Below are positions 26,171-34,143 of a stretch of 34,143 nt of DNA, piece by piece. Positions within the stretch are counted from its first letter, which is position 1, and the number at the start of each line of letters is the position of its first letter. Made by a program: the position numbers and the translations under genes. The notes under the pieces are model-generated. The model saw only the letters and a list, made by a program, of their open reading frames with translations. It was not told where the DNA came from and searched no databases. Origin of the DNA: Chloroflexota bacterium (lineage in GTDB: Bacteria; Chloroflexota; Anaerolineae; Anaerolineales; UBA4823); the NCBI GenBank assembly GCA_012516075.1, contig JAAYXE010000181.1, positions 1 to 34,143 of the forward strand. The letters run 5' to 3'.

Positions 26171-26797
26171 CTAATCGAATACGGTCGGGCAGTCCGGGTC
26201 AATCAGCGCCGCGAATGCATCGCGGATATGCCGCAGATGTGTGCGTTCTCCTGAGAGCACCTCCGGGATTTCATCAGCGCCAAAAAAACGCACCTCCGAA
26301 GTCTCGATGCTCGGGCGTGCGCTGCCGTCCAGCAGGTCGCACAGGAAGACGATCTTGAAGGCGTGGAATATTTCCAGCGGGGCCAGACGGTTGGCGTCGT
26401 AAACGCCGATCACTTTGCGGGCCCGCACGCGGTAGCCGGCCTCCTCCCAGACCTCCCGCTCGGCTGCCTGGGCCGGGCGGTCGCCCACGTCGGCCCATCC
26501 GCCGGGCATCGTCCAGCCCCCGTCAGCCCGTTCGCGCACCAGCAGCAGTTTTCCATCTCGAAAAACAGCCGCGCGCACATCCACGCGCGGGGTAGCGTAC
26601 CCCTGCTGTGACAGGTACAGCGTTTCAATCGGTTCGCATTCCAGTTGAGTGTAGCTGGCGGTGATCTCGGCGGCGATGGCGGTCAGGCGTCTATAGCGCT
26701 CGCGCTGGTAATCGTTGACCGCGTAGTGATACCCGGTCTGTGCCAGGGCCTGAATTTCGCGCGCCCAGGAAAGCCAGCGCGGGATCTCATCGGCCAT
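26171..26797 (-). CDS. Nudix hydrolase with N-terminal NUDIX_4-like domain
   Basis: This protein of about 208 residues has a helical N-terminal domain (1-65, DEIPRWLSWAREIQALAQTG) typical of ADP-ribose or nucleoside-diphosphate-sugar Nudix hydrolases, then the Nudix box at 100-122. The box reads GWADVGD then REVWEEAGY: it matches GX5EX7REUXEEXGU except that the first Glu is Asp106. The metal-binding REXXEE core is intact. Relatives cleave NDP-linked compounds to NMP plus phosphate products. The ATG at 26797 lies inside the end of the hydroxylase gene (11-base overlap), so translation is coupled. It may clear a nucleotide by-product for the hydroxylase or F420 pathway, or a modified MPT cofactor; this is open. 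Confidence 0.88.
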   Translation of the reverse strand: MADEIPRWLSWAREIQALAQTGYHYAVNDYQRERYRRLTAIAAEITASYTQLECEPIETLYLSQQGYATPRVDVRAAVFRDGKLLLVRERADGGWTMPGGWADVGDRPAQAAEREVWEEAGYRVRARKVIGVYDANRLAPLEIFHAFKIVFLCDLLDGSARPSIETSEVRFFGADEIPEVLSGERTHLRHIRDAFAALIDPDCPTVFD

Positions 26798-29576
26798 TGC
26801 CCTGCCTCTGCCGCAGTGCCAGGGCAATCTGTTCCTGGTCCACCGGCAGCGAAGTCACCCGCACGCCCACTGCGTTGTAGATCGCATTGGTGATGGCCGG
26901 GGTCGTCGGTATGCTCACGATTTCTCCCACCCCTTTGGCCCCGTAAGGGCCTTCCGCGGTCGGGTCTTCGACGACGATGGAGATGATCTCGGGTGTGTGC
27001 ACAATCGACGGGATGCGGTAGCGCGCCAGGCGGTCGGTAACCACCCGCCCGTTTTCCACAATGAAGTTTTCGGTCAGAGCGTTGCCCAATCCCATCATCA
27101 CTCCGCCTTCCACCTGACCCTGCAGGCCCAGGGGGTTGATTGCTTTGCCGACGTCGTTCGCCGCGATCACGCGCAGCACCTGTACTTCGCCCGTGCGCGT
27201 GTCCACCTGCACTTCAGCAGCCTGGGCAGCGAACGAAAACGCAAAGTGCATATCGCCGCCCTGCCCCAGAGGCTGCGTGGCTGGCGCCCAGTACTCGTAC
27301 AGCGCCCGCGGCTGGCGGCCCTCCTTCAGCATCTCCTGGGCCACCTGCCCCAGCGGGATAGCATGTCCGTTCACCTGTGCCAGCCCCTCTACAAAGCGGA
27401 TCTCCTCCGGCGGGCAGTCGTACTTCTCGGCCAGCGTCGATGCCGCGGCTTCCCGCAGCGTCCGGGCGGCATAGCGCGCCGCGTTGCCCGTCACGTAGGT
27501 CTGGCGTGAAGCGGTGGTCGGGCCTCCATCCGGTGTGCGGTCGGTGTCCATCACCAGCACCTTCACCCGCTCGGGAGAGATACTGAACTCCTCCGCCACA
27601 ATCAGGCGCAGCACAGTCACCAGGCCCTGTCCCAGCTCGGCCGAAGAAGTGCGCACCTCCAGGCTCCCGTCCTCGAAGAGTTCCACCTCCGCGCCGGCTT
27701 TATCTGGTGCGCCGCCTCCCAGCCCGGTGTTCTTATAGGCCACGGCGAATCCCCACGCCCTTACCAGGTGAGGCTTACCGGGTACCGGTTTCGGTTCAAA
27801 TGGCCTCTCCCCGCCCAGGCGCTTCATCTCCCGTTCCACCCGGTCAATGCATTCCACCAGCCCCACGCTCTCGCGCAGCCGCTGGCCGGTGTTGGTCACA
27901 CTGCCCACCCGCAGCGCGTTCTTGCGCCGCAGTTCCACCGGGTCCATGCCCAGTTCCCCGGCGAGGCGGTCCATCATGCTCTCGATGGCAAAAGCCGACT
28001 GCGTCACCCCAAAGCCGCGGAACGCGCCCGCCGGCGGGTTGTTGGTGTACATGGCGTAGCAGTCCGCCTGAACGTGTGGCACCTCGTACGGGCCGGAGGA
28101 ATGGGTTGTCGCCCGGGTCATCACCTTTTCGCCCAGCGAGGCATACGCGCCGGTGTCGCCGTACAGTTCGGTCTGCACGGCCGTCAGCCGTCCGTCCCGG
28201 CAGGCGCCCATCTTTACGGTGATCTGGGTGGCGTGCCGTTTGGGATGCACGATCAGACTCTCGTGCCGGTCAAACAACAGCTTCACCGGCCGGCCGGTGG
28301 CGTTCGCCAGCAGCGCCGCGTGGATCTGGCCGGCGATATCCTCTTTTCCGCCGAAGCCCCCGCCCACCAGCTGTCCAATGATGCGGATGCGCTCCTGCGG
28401 CCATCCCAGCGCCCGCGCCACCTGCTGGCGGTCCTGGTAGGGGATTTGAGAGCCCACATAAATCTCCATGCGCCCGTCCGGCAGCGGTCTGGCGATGCTG
28501 CATTCCGGTTCAATAAAGGCGTGGTCGGGGGCTGCCGTATAGAAAGTCCCCTCGATCACCACTTCGGCTTCTTCAAACCCTGCCTGCATATCTCCCTTGC
28601 GCACCTTGATATGCTTTAACAGGTTGCCGTTGGGATGGAGCTGGGGCGCCTGCGGGCTGCGCGCCTGCACCGGGCTGCTGATCACTTCCAGCGGCTCAAA
28701 TTCAGCCTCGATGAGCTCGATGGCTTCGCTGGCAGCCTGTCGTGTGTCCGCGGCGACAATCGCAATCGCATCGCCCACGTAGCGCACGCGCTCTCCCACG
28801 CCCACCAGCACCGGCCAGTCGAAGATCACCAGTCCGTGGCTGTTCTCTCCGGGGATATCTTCTGCGGTCAGCACCGCGCGCACACCGGGAACCTGGCGTG
28901 CTTTTTCGACGTCCAGTCTGCGCAGGATAGCGTGCGGCACCCCTGCCCTGCGCACACGCGCGTGCAGCATGCCTTCAAAATGCAGATCGTCGCTGTACAG
29001 GGCCTTCCCGGTCACCTTATCCACTGCATCGTGGCGGATTTGCAGGGTGCCCACCGCTTTACCGGGGCTGGAGGAGGTCGTCACATCCGGAATCTCCAGC
29101 GGCTCGCCGGTGCGCAGGCTGCGCGCCGCGGCCTGAATCGAGCGGATGATCGTGGGATATCCCGCGCAGCGGCACAGGGTGTCCTTCAGGGCATGCCGGA
29201 TCTCTGCCTCACTCGGGTCTGGGTTGCGCTGCAGCAGCGCGGCGGCGGTCATCAACTGCCCCGGGATGCAGAACCCGCACTGCACTGCGCCGTTCAACAC
29301 GAAGGCCCGCTGCAGCGGGTGCAGGGTTCCATCACTGCCGGGGAGCGTGGCAAGTCCTTCAATGGTCACCACCGACTTACCTTCGGCGCGTGCGGCCGGG
29401 TAATTGCACGACAGCACCGGCTCGCCGTCCACCAGCACCGTGCAGGCGCCGCACTCGTTTTCATTACAGCCGATTTTGGTCCCCGTCAGCCCCAGGCGCT
29501 CGCGCAGCAGGTCAGCCAGCATTTCACCGGGGAGGGGCTCCACCGTCACAGGTTTACCATTAACAATCAGGTTCAT
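26787..29576 (-). CDS. Fused 2Fe-2S/molybdopterin hydroxylase (XdhD-like, xanthine dehydrogenase family)
   Basis: This 929-residue protein joins the small iron-sulphur subunit and the large molybdenum subunit of the xanthine oxidase family. Residues 1-155 bind two [2Fe-2S] clusters through Cys37/42/45/57 and Cys100/103/135/137. From about 175 the Mo-binding region shows Gln377 (VGSQ), GGGFGGKED (405-413), AFRGFG (518-523) and, near the end, GAKGVGE with the catalytic Glu885. The fused layout resembles E. coli XdhD and selenium-dependent hydroxylases, which differ from three-subunit xanthine dehydrogenases. It transfers electrons to the FAD subunit encoded 21 bases upstream. The substrate is probably a purine or another N-heterocycle, inferred from SsnA next door. 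No selenium-specific gene is in the window. Confidence 0.93.
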   Translation of the reverse strand: MNLIVNGKPVTVEPLPGEMLADLLRERLGLTGTKIGCNENECGACTVLVDGEPVLSCNYPAARAEGKSVVTIEGLATLPGSDGTLHPLQRAFVLNGAVQCGFCIPGQLMTAAALLQRNPDPSEAEIRHALKDTLCRCAGYPTIIRSIQAAARSLRTGEPLEIPDVTTSSSPGKAVGTLQIRHDAVDKVTGKALYSDDLHFEGMLHARVRRAGVPHAILRRLDVEKARQVPGVRAVLTAEDIPGENSHGLVIFDWPVLVGVGERVRYVGDAIAIVAADTRQAASEAIELIEAEFEPLEVISSPVQARSPQAPQLHPNGNLLKHIKVRKGDMQAGFEEAEVVIEGTFYTAAPDHAFIEPECSIARPLPDGRMEIYVGSQIPYQDRQQVARALGWPQERIRIIGQLVGGGFGGKEDIAGQIHAALLANATGRPVKLLFDRHESLIVHPKRHATQITVKMGACRDGRLTAVQTELYGDTGAYASLGEKVMTRATTHSSGPYEVPHVQADCYAMYTNNPPAGAFRGFGVTQSAFAIESMMDRLAGELGMDPVELRRKNALRVGSVTNTGQRLRESVGLVECIDRVEREMKRLGGERPFEPKPVPGKPHLVRAWGFAVAYKNTGLGGGAPDKAGAEVELFEDGSLEVRTSSAELGQGLVTVLRLIVAEEFSISPERVKVLVMDTDRTPDGGPTTASRQTYVTGNAARYAARTLREAAASTLAEKYDCPPEEIRFVEGLAQVNGHAIPLGQVAQEMLKEGRQPRALYEYWAPATQPLGQGGDMHFAFSFAAQAAEVQVDTRTGEVQVLRVIAANDVGKAINPLGLQGQVEGGVMMGLGNALTENFIVENGRVVTDRLARYRIPSIVHTPEIISIVVEDPTAEGPYGAKGVGEIVSIPTTPAITNAIYNAVGVRVTSLPVDQEQIALALRQRQGNGR

Positions 29577-29597
29577 AAGGCACCCATCCTGATGGAC

Positions 29598-30515
29598 CTA
29601 AGTACTCAAGTGAGCCTTCGCGGCCGGTTCGCCTGACAGGCTGCTCGGGTAAGTACGCTGCCAGGCGGCTTCGAAGGTTTCCTCCAGCAGCGCCCGGGTG
29701 AGGTGATGGCGGTATTCGGCGCTGGCCCGGTGCGGGCTGGTGCGGTAGCGGACTTCTTCCAGCAGCGTGTCCAGGGCCTGTTCCAGAGTTGCGGTACTGA
29801 ATGGCGCTCCCCGCAGCCGCTTTTCAGTCTCCAGGCAGCGGGTCGGGACCGGCCCCGCCGGCCCGACTGCGATGGCTGCTCCGGCAATACAGTCATCCTG
29901 GCGGTGGATCCAGGCGGCCATGTTCAGCACCGGCAGCGCCACGCCCTGCGGGCGCATCACCCGCCGGAATGCGGATCCCTGGCCCGCCTCTCGCAGCGGC
30001 AGATAAAATCCGCACAGCAGTTCGCCTGGCTCCAGGGTGCTCTGCCCGGGCCCCCTGAACAGGGATCCCAGCGGTACGCGCCGCTGCCCAGCAGCAGAGG
30101 CGATTTCCGCCTCTGCTCGCAGAGCCATCAGCGCGATCGTGCCGTCCGCGGCCGGGAGGGCATGTGCCACATTCCCGCCCAGTGTGGCCGAATTGCGCAC
30201 CTGGGGTCCGCCGATCAGCGCGCAGGCTTCCACCAGCGCGGGGGCGTGCTCCTGAACCAGGGTTGAGTCCACGATGCGGTTTAAAGGTCTGCCCGCACCG
30301 ATGAACAGCCGGTCACCCCGAATCTCCAGGACCTGCAGTTCCGGGATGGCGGTCACATCCACAAGGGTGTGGACCGGCTTATGGCGGCCCTGCTGCAGGT
30401 CGAGCAGCAGGTCGGTTCCGCCGGCGACAAATGCAAAGGGGCCTTCCGCGTTTACGGCAGCCTCCAGTGCTTCGGGTATGGATTTTGCGAGGTGGTATTC
30501 TTTCCAGAGGGACAT
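29598..30515 (-). CDS. FAD-binding subunit of a molybdenum hydroxylase (YgfM/CoxM-like)
   Basis: This protein of about 305 residues is the FAD subunit that takes electrons from the iron-sulphur domain of the next gene. The FAD motifs are AGGTDLLLDL at 31-40 and GGPQVRNSATLGGNVAHALPA at 102-122, both typical of CoxM/XdhB. The C-terminal part follows the CO_deh_flav_C pattern (LRGAPFS near the end). ATG 30515 was chosen because it opens the family-typical MSLWKEYHLAKSIPEAL; the reading frame continues upstream for 37 codons without conserved sequence. No strong ribosome binding site precedes it. It is the first gene of the hydroxylase-F420 operon on the minus strand, divergent from the DUF1361 gene. 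Confidence 0.9.
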   Translation of the reverse strand: MSLWKEYHLAKSIPEALEAAVNAEGPFAFVAGGTDLLLDLQQGRHKPVHTLVDVTAIPELQVLEIRGDRLFIGAGRPLNRIVDSTLVQEHAPALVEACALIGGPQVRNSATLGGNVAHALPAADGTIALMALRAEAEIASAAGQRRVPLGSLFRGPGQSTLEPGELLCGFYLPLREAGQGSAFRRVMRPQGVALPVLNMAAWIHRQDDCIAGAAIAVGPAGPVPTRCLETEKRLRGAPFSTATLEQALDTLLEEVRYRTSPHRASAEYRHHLTRALLEETFEAAWQRTYPSSLSGEPAAKAHLST

Positions 30516-30625
30516 GTGGATCGGTGTCGTAGATAGAGATCTACCGGCTGCCCGGTGGGCAATCCGCCAGGCAGCAGCGGCGCAAACGGCGGCACTTTTC
30601 GACGGGCACTCACCCGACGCCGTCA

Positions 30626-30639
30626 CAGGCAGTTGCCTG
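30626..30639. repeat. Short palindrome in the divergent promoter region
   Basis: CAGGCA (30626-30631) and TGCCTG (30634-30639) are perfect complements with a GT centre. It lies 110 bases upstream of the FAD-subunit gene, in the divergent intergenic region, and could be a regulator site. Support is symmetry and position only. Confidence 0.3.
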
Positions 30640-30668
30640 CGGCGACCACCGACCCAGATGCTTCAATT

Positions 30669-30698
30669 TTAGCACGATTTATCCTCTTGGCATATAAT
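30669..30698 (+). promoter_or_regulatory. Probable promoter of the DUF1361 gene
   Basis: A perfect -10 box TATAAT (30693-30698) is preceded at 18 bases by TTAGCA (30669-30674), a partial match to the -35 consensus. It would give a leader of about 75 bases before the ATG at 30779. Confidence 0.5.
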
Positions 30699-30778
30699 CA
30701 GGGGTTGGTGGAAAGCACGAAAAAGTCGACTGCGTTCAATAACATGGGGGTGAGAACGCATCTGGAGGTCTGAACATC

Positions 30779-31474
30779 ATGCAAAAAGAAATCGTAGCAA
30801 TTCACCGCTTTCTGTCCGGTCAGGCTTTTTACGCGCTCCTTCTCTCGACAGCCCTGGCGATGGCCATGTGGTTCGGGCGCGTTTTCATCAGTCTTAACCT
30901 GGCCATTTACCGCAATCTGATCTGGAACCTGATCCTGGCCTGGCTGCCCTATATTTTCAGCTTCTTCGCAGCCGGTCTGCACCGCCTGTTTCCCAGGTAC
31001 TGGTGGCTGTTAATCGTCCCTGGTGGGCTGTGGCTGGCCTTTTTCCCCAACGCCCCCTACATCGTGACTGATTTTCTGCACCTGGCCGAAAGGCCGCACG
31101 TCCCCCTCTGGTATGACATTCTGCTGCTGGCTACATTCTCCTGGACAGGGATATTCCTGGCTGTGGTCTCCCTGCGTACGATGCAGGAGATCGTGCGCAG
31201 CTACCTGGGTTCGCTGCTGAGTTGGATGTTCGTGGGGGCGGCCCTGGGGTTGAGCGGGCTGGGAATTTATCTTGGCCGCTTCCAGCGCTGGAACAGCTGG
31301 GATCTGCTCACCCACCCCAAAACCATCCTCAAGGACATTGCCATTCCGTTGATTAACCCCTTAAACAATATCGGCTTTTTCGCTTTCACCGTCCTGTTCA
31401 CCGCATTCCTGCTGGTTTGCTACCTCACCTTTACATCGGTACACAGAGGCGACCGGCCGGAAAGCGACGGATAA
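30779..31474 (+). CDS. DUF1361 membrane protein
   Basis: This 231-residue protein has about six membrane segments and matches the DUF1361 family through FFPNAPYIVTDFLHL (about residues 88-102) and GRFQRWNSWDLL in the second half. No function is established for the family. The polar family motifs lie at the ends of membrane helices, so they may form a binding site near the membrane surface. The ATG at 30779 follows TGGAGG with a 9-10-base spacing. It is transcribed away from the hydroxylase operon and lies 60 bases before the M20 dipeptidase; a functional link with either is not evident. Confidence 0.85.
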   Translation: MQKEIVAIHRFLSGQAFYALLLSTALAMAMWFGRVFISLNLAIYRNLIWNLILAWLPYIFSFFAAGLHRLFPRYWWLLIVPGGLWLAFFPNAPYIVTDFLHLAERPHVPLWYDILLLATFSWTGIFLAVVSLRTMQEIVRSYLGSLLSWMFVGAALGLSGLGIYLGRFQRWNSWDLLTHPKTILKDIAIPLINPLNNIGFFAFTVLFTAFLLVCYLTFTSVHRGDRPESDG

Positions 31475-31534
31475 GCGCTGCTTGCTGTTAGCGACAGGAT
31501 TTCGCGACCCATTTCATTTTTTCAAGGAGCAAAT

Positions 31535-32920
31535 ATGACCGACACACCCCAGGAAGCGCTGCAGTACGCACGCGATAACCAGACACGTTTCATCGATGAA
31601 TTAAAAGAGCTGGTGCGCATTCCGTCCATCTCCACCGACCCTGAAGCCAGGGACGACATGCTGCGTGCCGCCGAATGGCTGGCTGCCCATCTGCGCCAGC
31701 TCAATTGCCAGAACGTGCAGATCATCCCGACCCCCGGCCATCCAATGGTATACGGTGAATGGCTGGAAGCCGGCCCGGATAAGCCCGTGGCGCTCGTCTA
31801 CGGCCATTACGACGTCCAGCCCGCAGAACCGCTTGAGGAATGGGTCAGCCCGCCGTTCGAGCCCGAGGTGCGCGGAAAGAGCCTGTACGGGCGCGGCGCT
31901 ACCGACATGAAGGGCCAGATCATAATCGTCCTCAAAGCCATCGAATCCCTTATGAAGACCAGCGGTATGCCGGTCAACCTGAAGTTCATCTTCGAGGGTG
32001 AGGAAGAAATCGGTTCCCCCAATATGGCCCGCATCATCGAGGAGTACAGGAACCTGCTTGCCTGCGATTTTACCGTCAACCCCGACAGCGGTATGATGGC
32101 CGCTGATATCCCCACCATCACTTACGGCCTGCGCGGGCTGGCCTACTTCGACATTGTCATCACCGGCCCGTCCCAGGATCTGCATTCCGGCCTGTATGGC
32201 GGCGCGGTCCACAACCCGGCCCAGGTGCTCTGCGAGTTGATTGCCGGTATGCACGATGAAAAAGGTCGCATCACGCTGCCTGGTTTCTACGATAAAGTTC
32301 GCCCGCTCGACGAAAACGAGCGCCTCGAGATGAAGCGCCTGCCCATCAGCGATCAGGATATCCTGCGCCAGACCGGCGCCCCAGCCCTGCGCCCCGAAGA
32401 AGGCTACACCGCGGTCGAGGCGGTCACCGGCCGCCCCACCCTGGAAGTCAACGGCTTGCTCTCCGGTTACACTGGCGAAGGCTCGAAAACGGTGCTGCCC
32501 GCCCGGGCGCTGGCCAAAGTCTCCATGCGCCTGGTCCCTGACCAGTCGCCGCAGGAGGTCAGACAGCAGCTTGAGCAGTATCTGGAGAAACACTGCCCCC
32601 CGACGGTGCGCTGGGAGGTTCGCCAGCATGCCGGCGGGCCGGCCTCCATCACCGACATCAACATCCCTGCGGTGAAGGCGATGGCGGAGGCCCTGGAACG
32701 CGTGTGGGGCAAACGGCCTGTCTTTAAACGTGAAGGGGGCAGCATCACCGCCGTGGCCGATATCCAGCGCCTGCTGGGTGCGGAATCCGTCCTCACCGGC
32801 TTCGCCCTGCCGGAAGACAATATGCACTCGCCGAATGAGAAGATCGACCTGCTCAGCTTCGAACGCGGCATCGACGCCATGATTCACTTCTTCTCCATCC
32901 TGGGGCAGCCGGCAGGCTGA
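31535..32920 (+). CDS. M20-family dipeptidase/metallopeptidase
   Basis: This 461-residue zinc peptidase of family M20 (ArgE/DapE/CPG2/carnosinase type) shows the metal ligands His91 and Asp93 (GHYDVQP), bridging Asp124 (GRGATDMKG), Glu157/Glu158 (EGEEEIGS, general base and ligand), and a late His in LPEDNMHSPNEK. A dimerisation/lid domain sits between about 195 and 365, including QDLHSGLYGGAVHNP. The pattern is closest to the cytosolic nonspecific dipeptidase/carnosinase-like subgroup, so cleavage of small peptides is the likely role. The ATG at 31535 has an AAGGAG site at good spacing. No signal peptide is visible, so it is cytoplasmic. Confidence 0.92.
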   Translation: MTDTPQEALQYARDNQTRFIDELKELVRIPSISTDPEARDDMLRAAEWLAAHLRQLNCQNVQIIPTPGHPMVYGEWLEAGPDKPVALVYGHYDVQPAEPLEEWVSPPFEPEVRGKSLYGRGATDMKGQIIIVLKAIESLMKTSGMPVNLKFIFEGEEEIGSPNMARIIEEYRNLLACDFTVNPDSGMMAADIPTITYGLRGLAYFDIVITGPSQDLHSGLYGGAVHNPAQVLCELIAGMHDEKGRITLPGFYDKVRPLDENERLEMKRLPISDQDILRQTGAPALRPEEGYTAVEAVTGRPTLEVNGLLSGYTGEGSKTVLPARALAKVSMRLVPDQSPQEVRQQLEQYLEKHCPPTVRWEVRQHAGGPASITDINIPAVKAMAEALERVWGKRPVFKREGGSITAVADIQRLLGAESVLTGFALPEDNMHSPNEKIDLLSFERGIDAMIHFFSILGQPAG

Positions 32921-32965
32921 GAGGACCATAAAACACCGCTCGATTCCCCGAAGGATCGAGTAGAA

Positions 32966-33022
32966 TGAATTCCAGGCCCATTTATGGGGGAGGACAGGGT
33001 ATTCCGTCCTTCCCCGAATTCA
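32966..33022. repeat. Long imperfect stem-loop upstream of the DUF1385 gene
   Basis: An outer stem TGAATTC (32966-32972) with GAATTCA (33016-33022) encloses an inner stem GGGGGAGGAC (32986-32995) with GTCCTTCCCC (33006-33015). The inner loop is about ten bases. A smaller hairpin, CTCGAT with ATCGAG (about 32939-32960), lies just before it. It could end the dipeptidase transcript or structure a leader; no T-tract follows. Confidence 0.45.
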
Positions 33023-33059
33023 ATCCTGCTCACAGCCTGCGGTCAGAGACATCACAGGC

Positions 33060-33088
33060 TTGACGGAAGCACTTCATGATCTTAGAAT
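33060..33088 (+). promoter_or_regulatory. Probable promoter of the DUF1385 gene
   Basis: TTGACG (33060-33065) and TAGAAT (33083-33088) each match the sigma-70 consensus at five of six positions with an ideal 17-base spacer. Transcription would begin near 33095, which argues for translation starting at ATG 33100 rather than 33076. Confidence 0.55.
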
Positions 33089-33099
33089 CGCAGGTAGCC

Positions 33100-33981
33100 A
33101 TGAAAGAGTCTTTACCAAACTACGGCGGTCAGGCCGTTATTGAAGGTGTGATGATGCGCGGCTCGATGGGGGTGGCAATTGCCATGCGCGCTCCCAACCA
33201 CGAGATCGTCATCTACACCGAAAAACTGCAGGGTATTTATAAAAGCCGTCTCACCAGGATCCCCTTTTTGCGCGGACTGGTCGCACTCTGGGATGCGCTC
33301 GGCCTGGGTATGCGCGCCCTCACCATCTCCGCCAACATCCAGACGGGTGAGGACGAAAAACTCGAAGGCCCCCAGCTCTTCCTGACCCTGGGGATCGCGC
33401 TGCTGTTCGCTGTCACGCTGTTTTTTCTGGCGCCGGCCGGCGCCGGTCATCTCAGCGAGACCATCCTGGGTTGGGGTCCCTGGGCTGGCAACCTGCTCGA
33501 GGGGCTGGTTCGCCTGGCCATCCTGGTGGGATACATCTGGCTCATCGGGTTTATGCCCGATATCCAGCGTGTTTTCGCCTATCACGGCGCCGAGCACAAG
33601 ACGATTAACGCTTTCGAATCCGGCGCTGAGTTGACCCCGGATAACGTGGCCCGCTTTTCTCTGGAGCACCCGCGCTGCGGCACAGCCTTCCTGCTCACCC
33701 TGGTGCTCTTCTCCGTGGTGATTTTCAGCCTGCTGGGGCCCTTACCCGTCGGATGGCGGCTCTTCAGCCGCGTGGCCATGCTGCCGGTCCTGGCTGGTAT
33801 TGCCTACGAATATATCCGCTGGACGGCCCACCACATGAGCTCCCCCATTGTGCGCATGCTGATCAAACCCAACCTTGCACTGCAGCGGCTGACCACAAGA
33901 GAACCCAACCTGGAAATGCTGGAGGTTTCCATCGCTGCCTTTAATGCCATGCGGGCAGAAGAAGCCATTGTAAATTTGTAA
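33100..33981 (+). CDS. DUF1385 membrane protein (YqhQ-like)
   Basis: This protein of about 293 residues belongs to the DUF1385/YqhQ family. It begins with the conserved NYGGQAVIEGVMMRGS, and has the two family motifs YHGAEHKTINAFE and HPRCGTAFLL, which hold conserved His, Glu and Cys residues that could bind a metal. At least four membrane segments are visible: two after residue 100 and two in the second half. The molecular function is not established. ATG 33100 has an AGGT site close upstream and opens the family-typical N-terminus; ATG 33076, eight codons earlier, is in frame but lies upstream of the predicted transcription start. Confidence 0.87.
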   Translation: MKESLPNYGGQAVIEGVMMRGSMGVAIAMRAPNHEIVIYTEKLQGIYKSRLTRIPFLRGLVALWDALGLGMRALTISANIQTGEDEKLEGPQLFLTLGIALLFAVTLFFLAPAGAGHLSETILGWGPWAGNLLEGLVRLAILVGYIWLIGFMPDIQRVFAYHGAEHKTINAFESGAELTPDNVARFSLEHPRCGTAFLLTLVLFSVVIFSLLGPLPVGWRLFSRVAMLPVLAGIAYEYIRWTAHHMSSPIVRMLIKPNLALQRLTTREPNLEMLEVSIAAFNAMRAEEAIVNL

Positions 33982-34036
33982 CCCGGGCTGCAGGCCTCAA
34001 TTGAAAGCCAGTACTACACGCATTCGAACAGGCACC

Positions 34037-34143
34037 ATGGCGCTGAAGAGAAGCCTCTTTATTCTTTTTCTCAGCGTCACGGTGCTTTTGTTAACGGCCT
34101 GTGAGTTCAGCGGCAACTGGCTTCCCCCTACGCCCTCCCCAAC
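34037..34143 (+). CDS. Lipoprotein, 5' end only (cut by window edge)
   Basis: The last 107 bases encode the start of a protein with a lipoprotein signal peptide: a positive start (MALKR), a hydrophobic core (SLFILFLSVTVLL) and the lipobox LLTAC with the Cys at residue 22. A Pro-rich stretch follows. After processing it would be anchored in the membrane by this Cys. An in-frame TTG at 34001 is an alternative start. The mature part is outside the window, so its function is unknown. Confidence 0.65.
   Translation, partial: MALKRSLFILFLSVTVLLLTACEFSGNWLPPTPSP

Noticed and set aside
30516..30626. A 37-codon upstream extension of the FAD-subunit gene.
   Set aside because: It is Ala/Ser-rich without conserved residues; the family-typical N-terminus begins at 30515.

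Overview
The window is GC-rich bacterial DNA with tightly packed genes in long same-strand runs. A MoxR/DUF58/VWA operon, a coenzyme F420 biosynthesis operon, a DUF1385 membrane protein and many secreted or cell-surface proteins together suggest a Chloroflexota (Anaerolineae- or Thermomicrobia-like) chromosome. That assignment is an inference from gene content; no rRNA, tRNA, plasmid, phage or CRISPR feature is visible.

Region 1 (1-5504, minus strand): an orphan 218-aa protein, a membrane-anchored trypsin-like protease without a PDZ domain, then a MoxR ATPase - DUF58 - VWA - VWA operon running off the left edge. The last, truncated VWA protein has lost the metal-binding Asp of its MIDAS motif. 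Region 2 (5505-15597, plus strand): a 0.5-kb leader region with a near-consensus promoter, then a cell-surface glycan block: hexapeptide acyltransferase, SDR epimerase, a Gfo/Idh-SDR fusion protein, a flippase-like membrane protein, a GT4 glycosyltransferase, a secreted papain-type protease and a GT1 (sterol/macrolide type) glycosyltransferase. Region 3 (15598-18911): a decayed beta-propeller fragment, a membrane-anchored NAGPA-type phosphodiester glycosidase with a clear promoter, and about 0.7 kb of noncoding DNA.

Region 4 (18912-30515, minus strand) is the most interesting part. In transcription order it holds a molybdenum hydroxylase FAD subunit, a fused 2Fe-2S/molybdopterin hydroxylase, a Nudix hydrolase, an SsnA-type amidohydrolase, an F420:NADP oxidoreductase, CofE, a 2H phosphoesterase, a protein fusing a pyrophosphatase-like domain to an FbiB-type nitroreductase, CofD, CofC and an F420-dependent luciferase-like oxidoreductase, ending in a strong terminator. 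The cof genes give PEP/phospholactate activation (CofC), transfer to Fo (CofD), reduction of dehydro-F420 (nitroreductase domain) and glutamylation (CofE). NPDR reduces the cofactor and the LLM enzyme uses it. Fo synthase (CofG/CofH) is not in the window. The upstream genes are the same set as E. coli ygfM-xdhD-ssnA, so cofactor supply and purine or N-heterocycle hydroxylation may be linked here.

Region 5 (30516-34143, plus strand): a DUF1361 membrane protein, an M20 dipeptidase, a DUF1385 membrane protein with a structured upstream region, and the start of a lipoprotein gene cut by the right edge.
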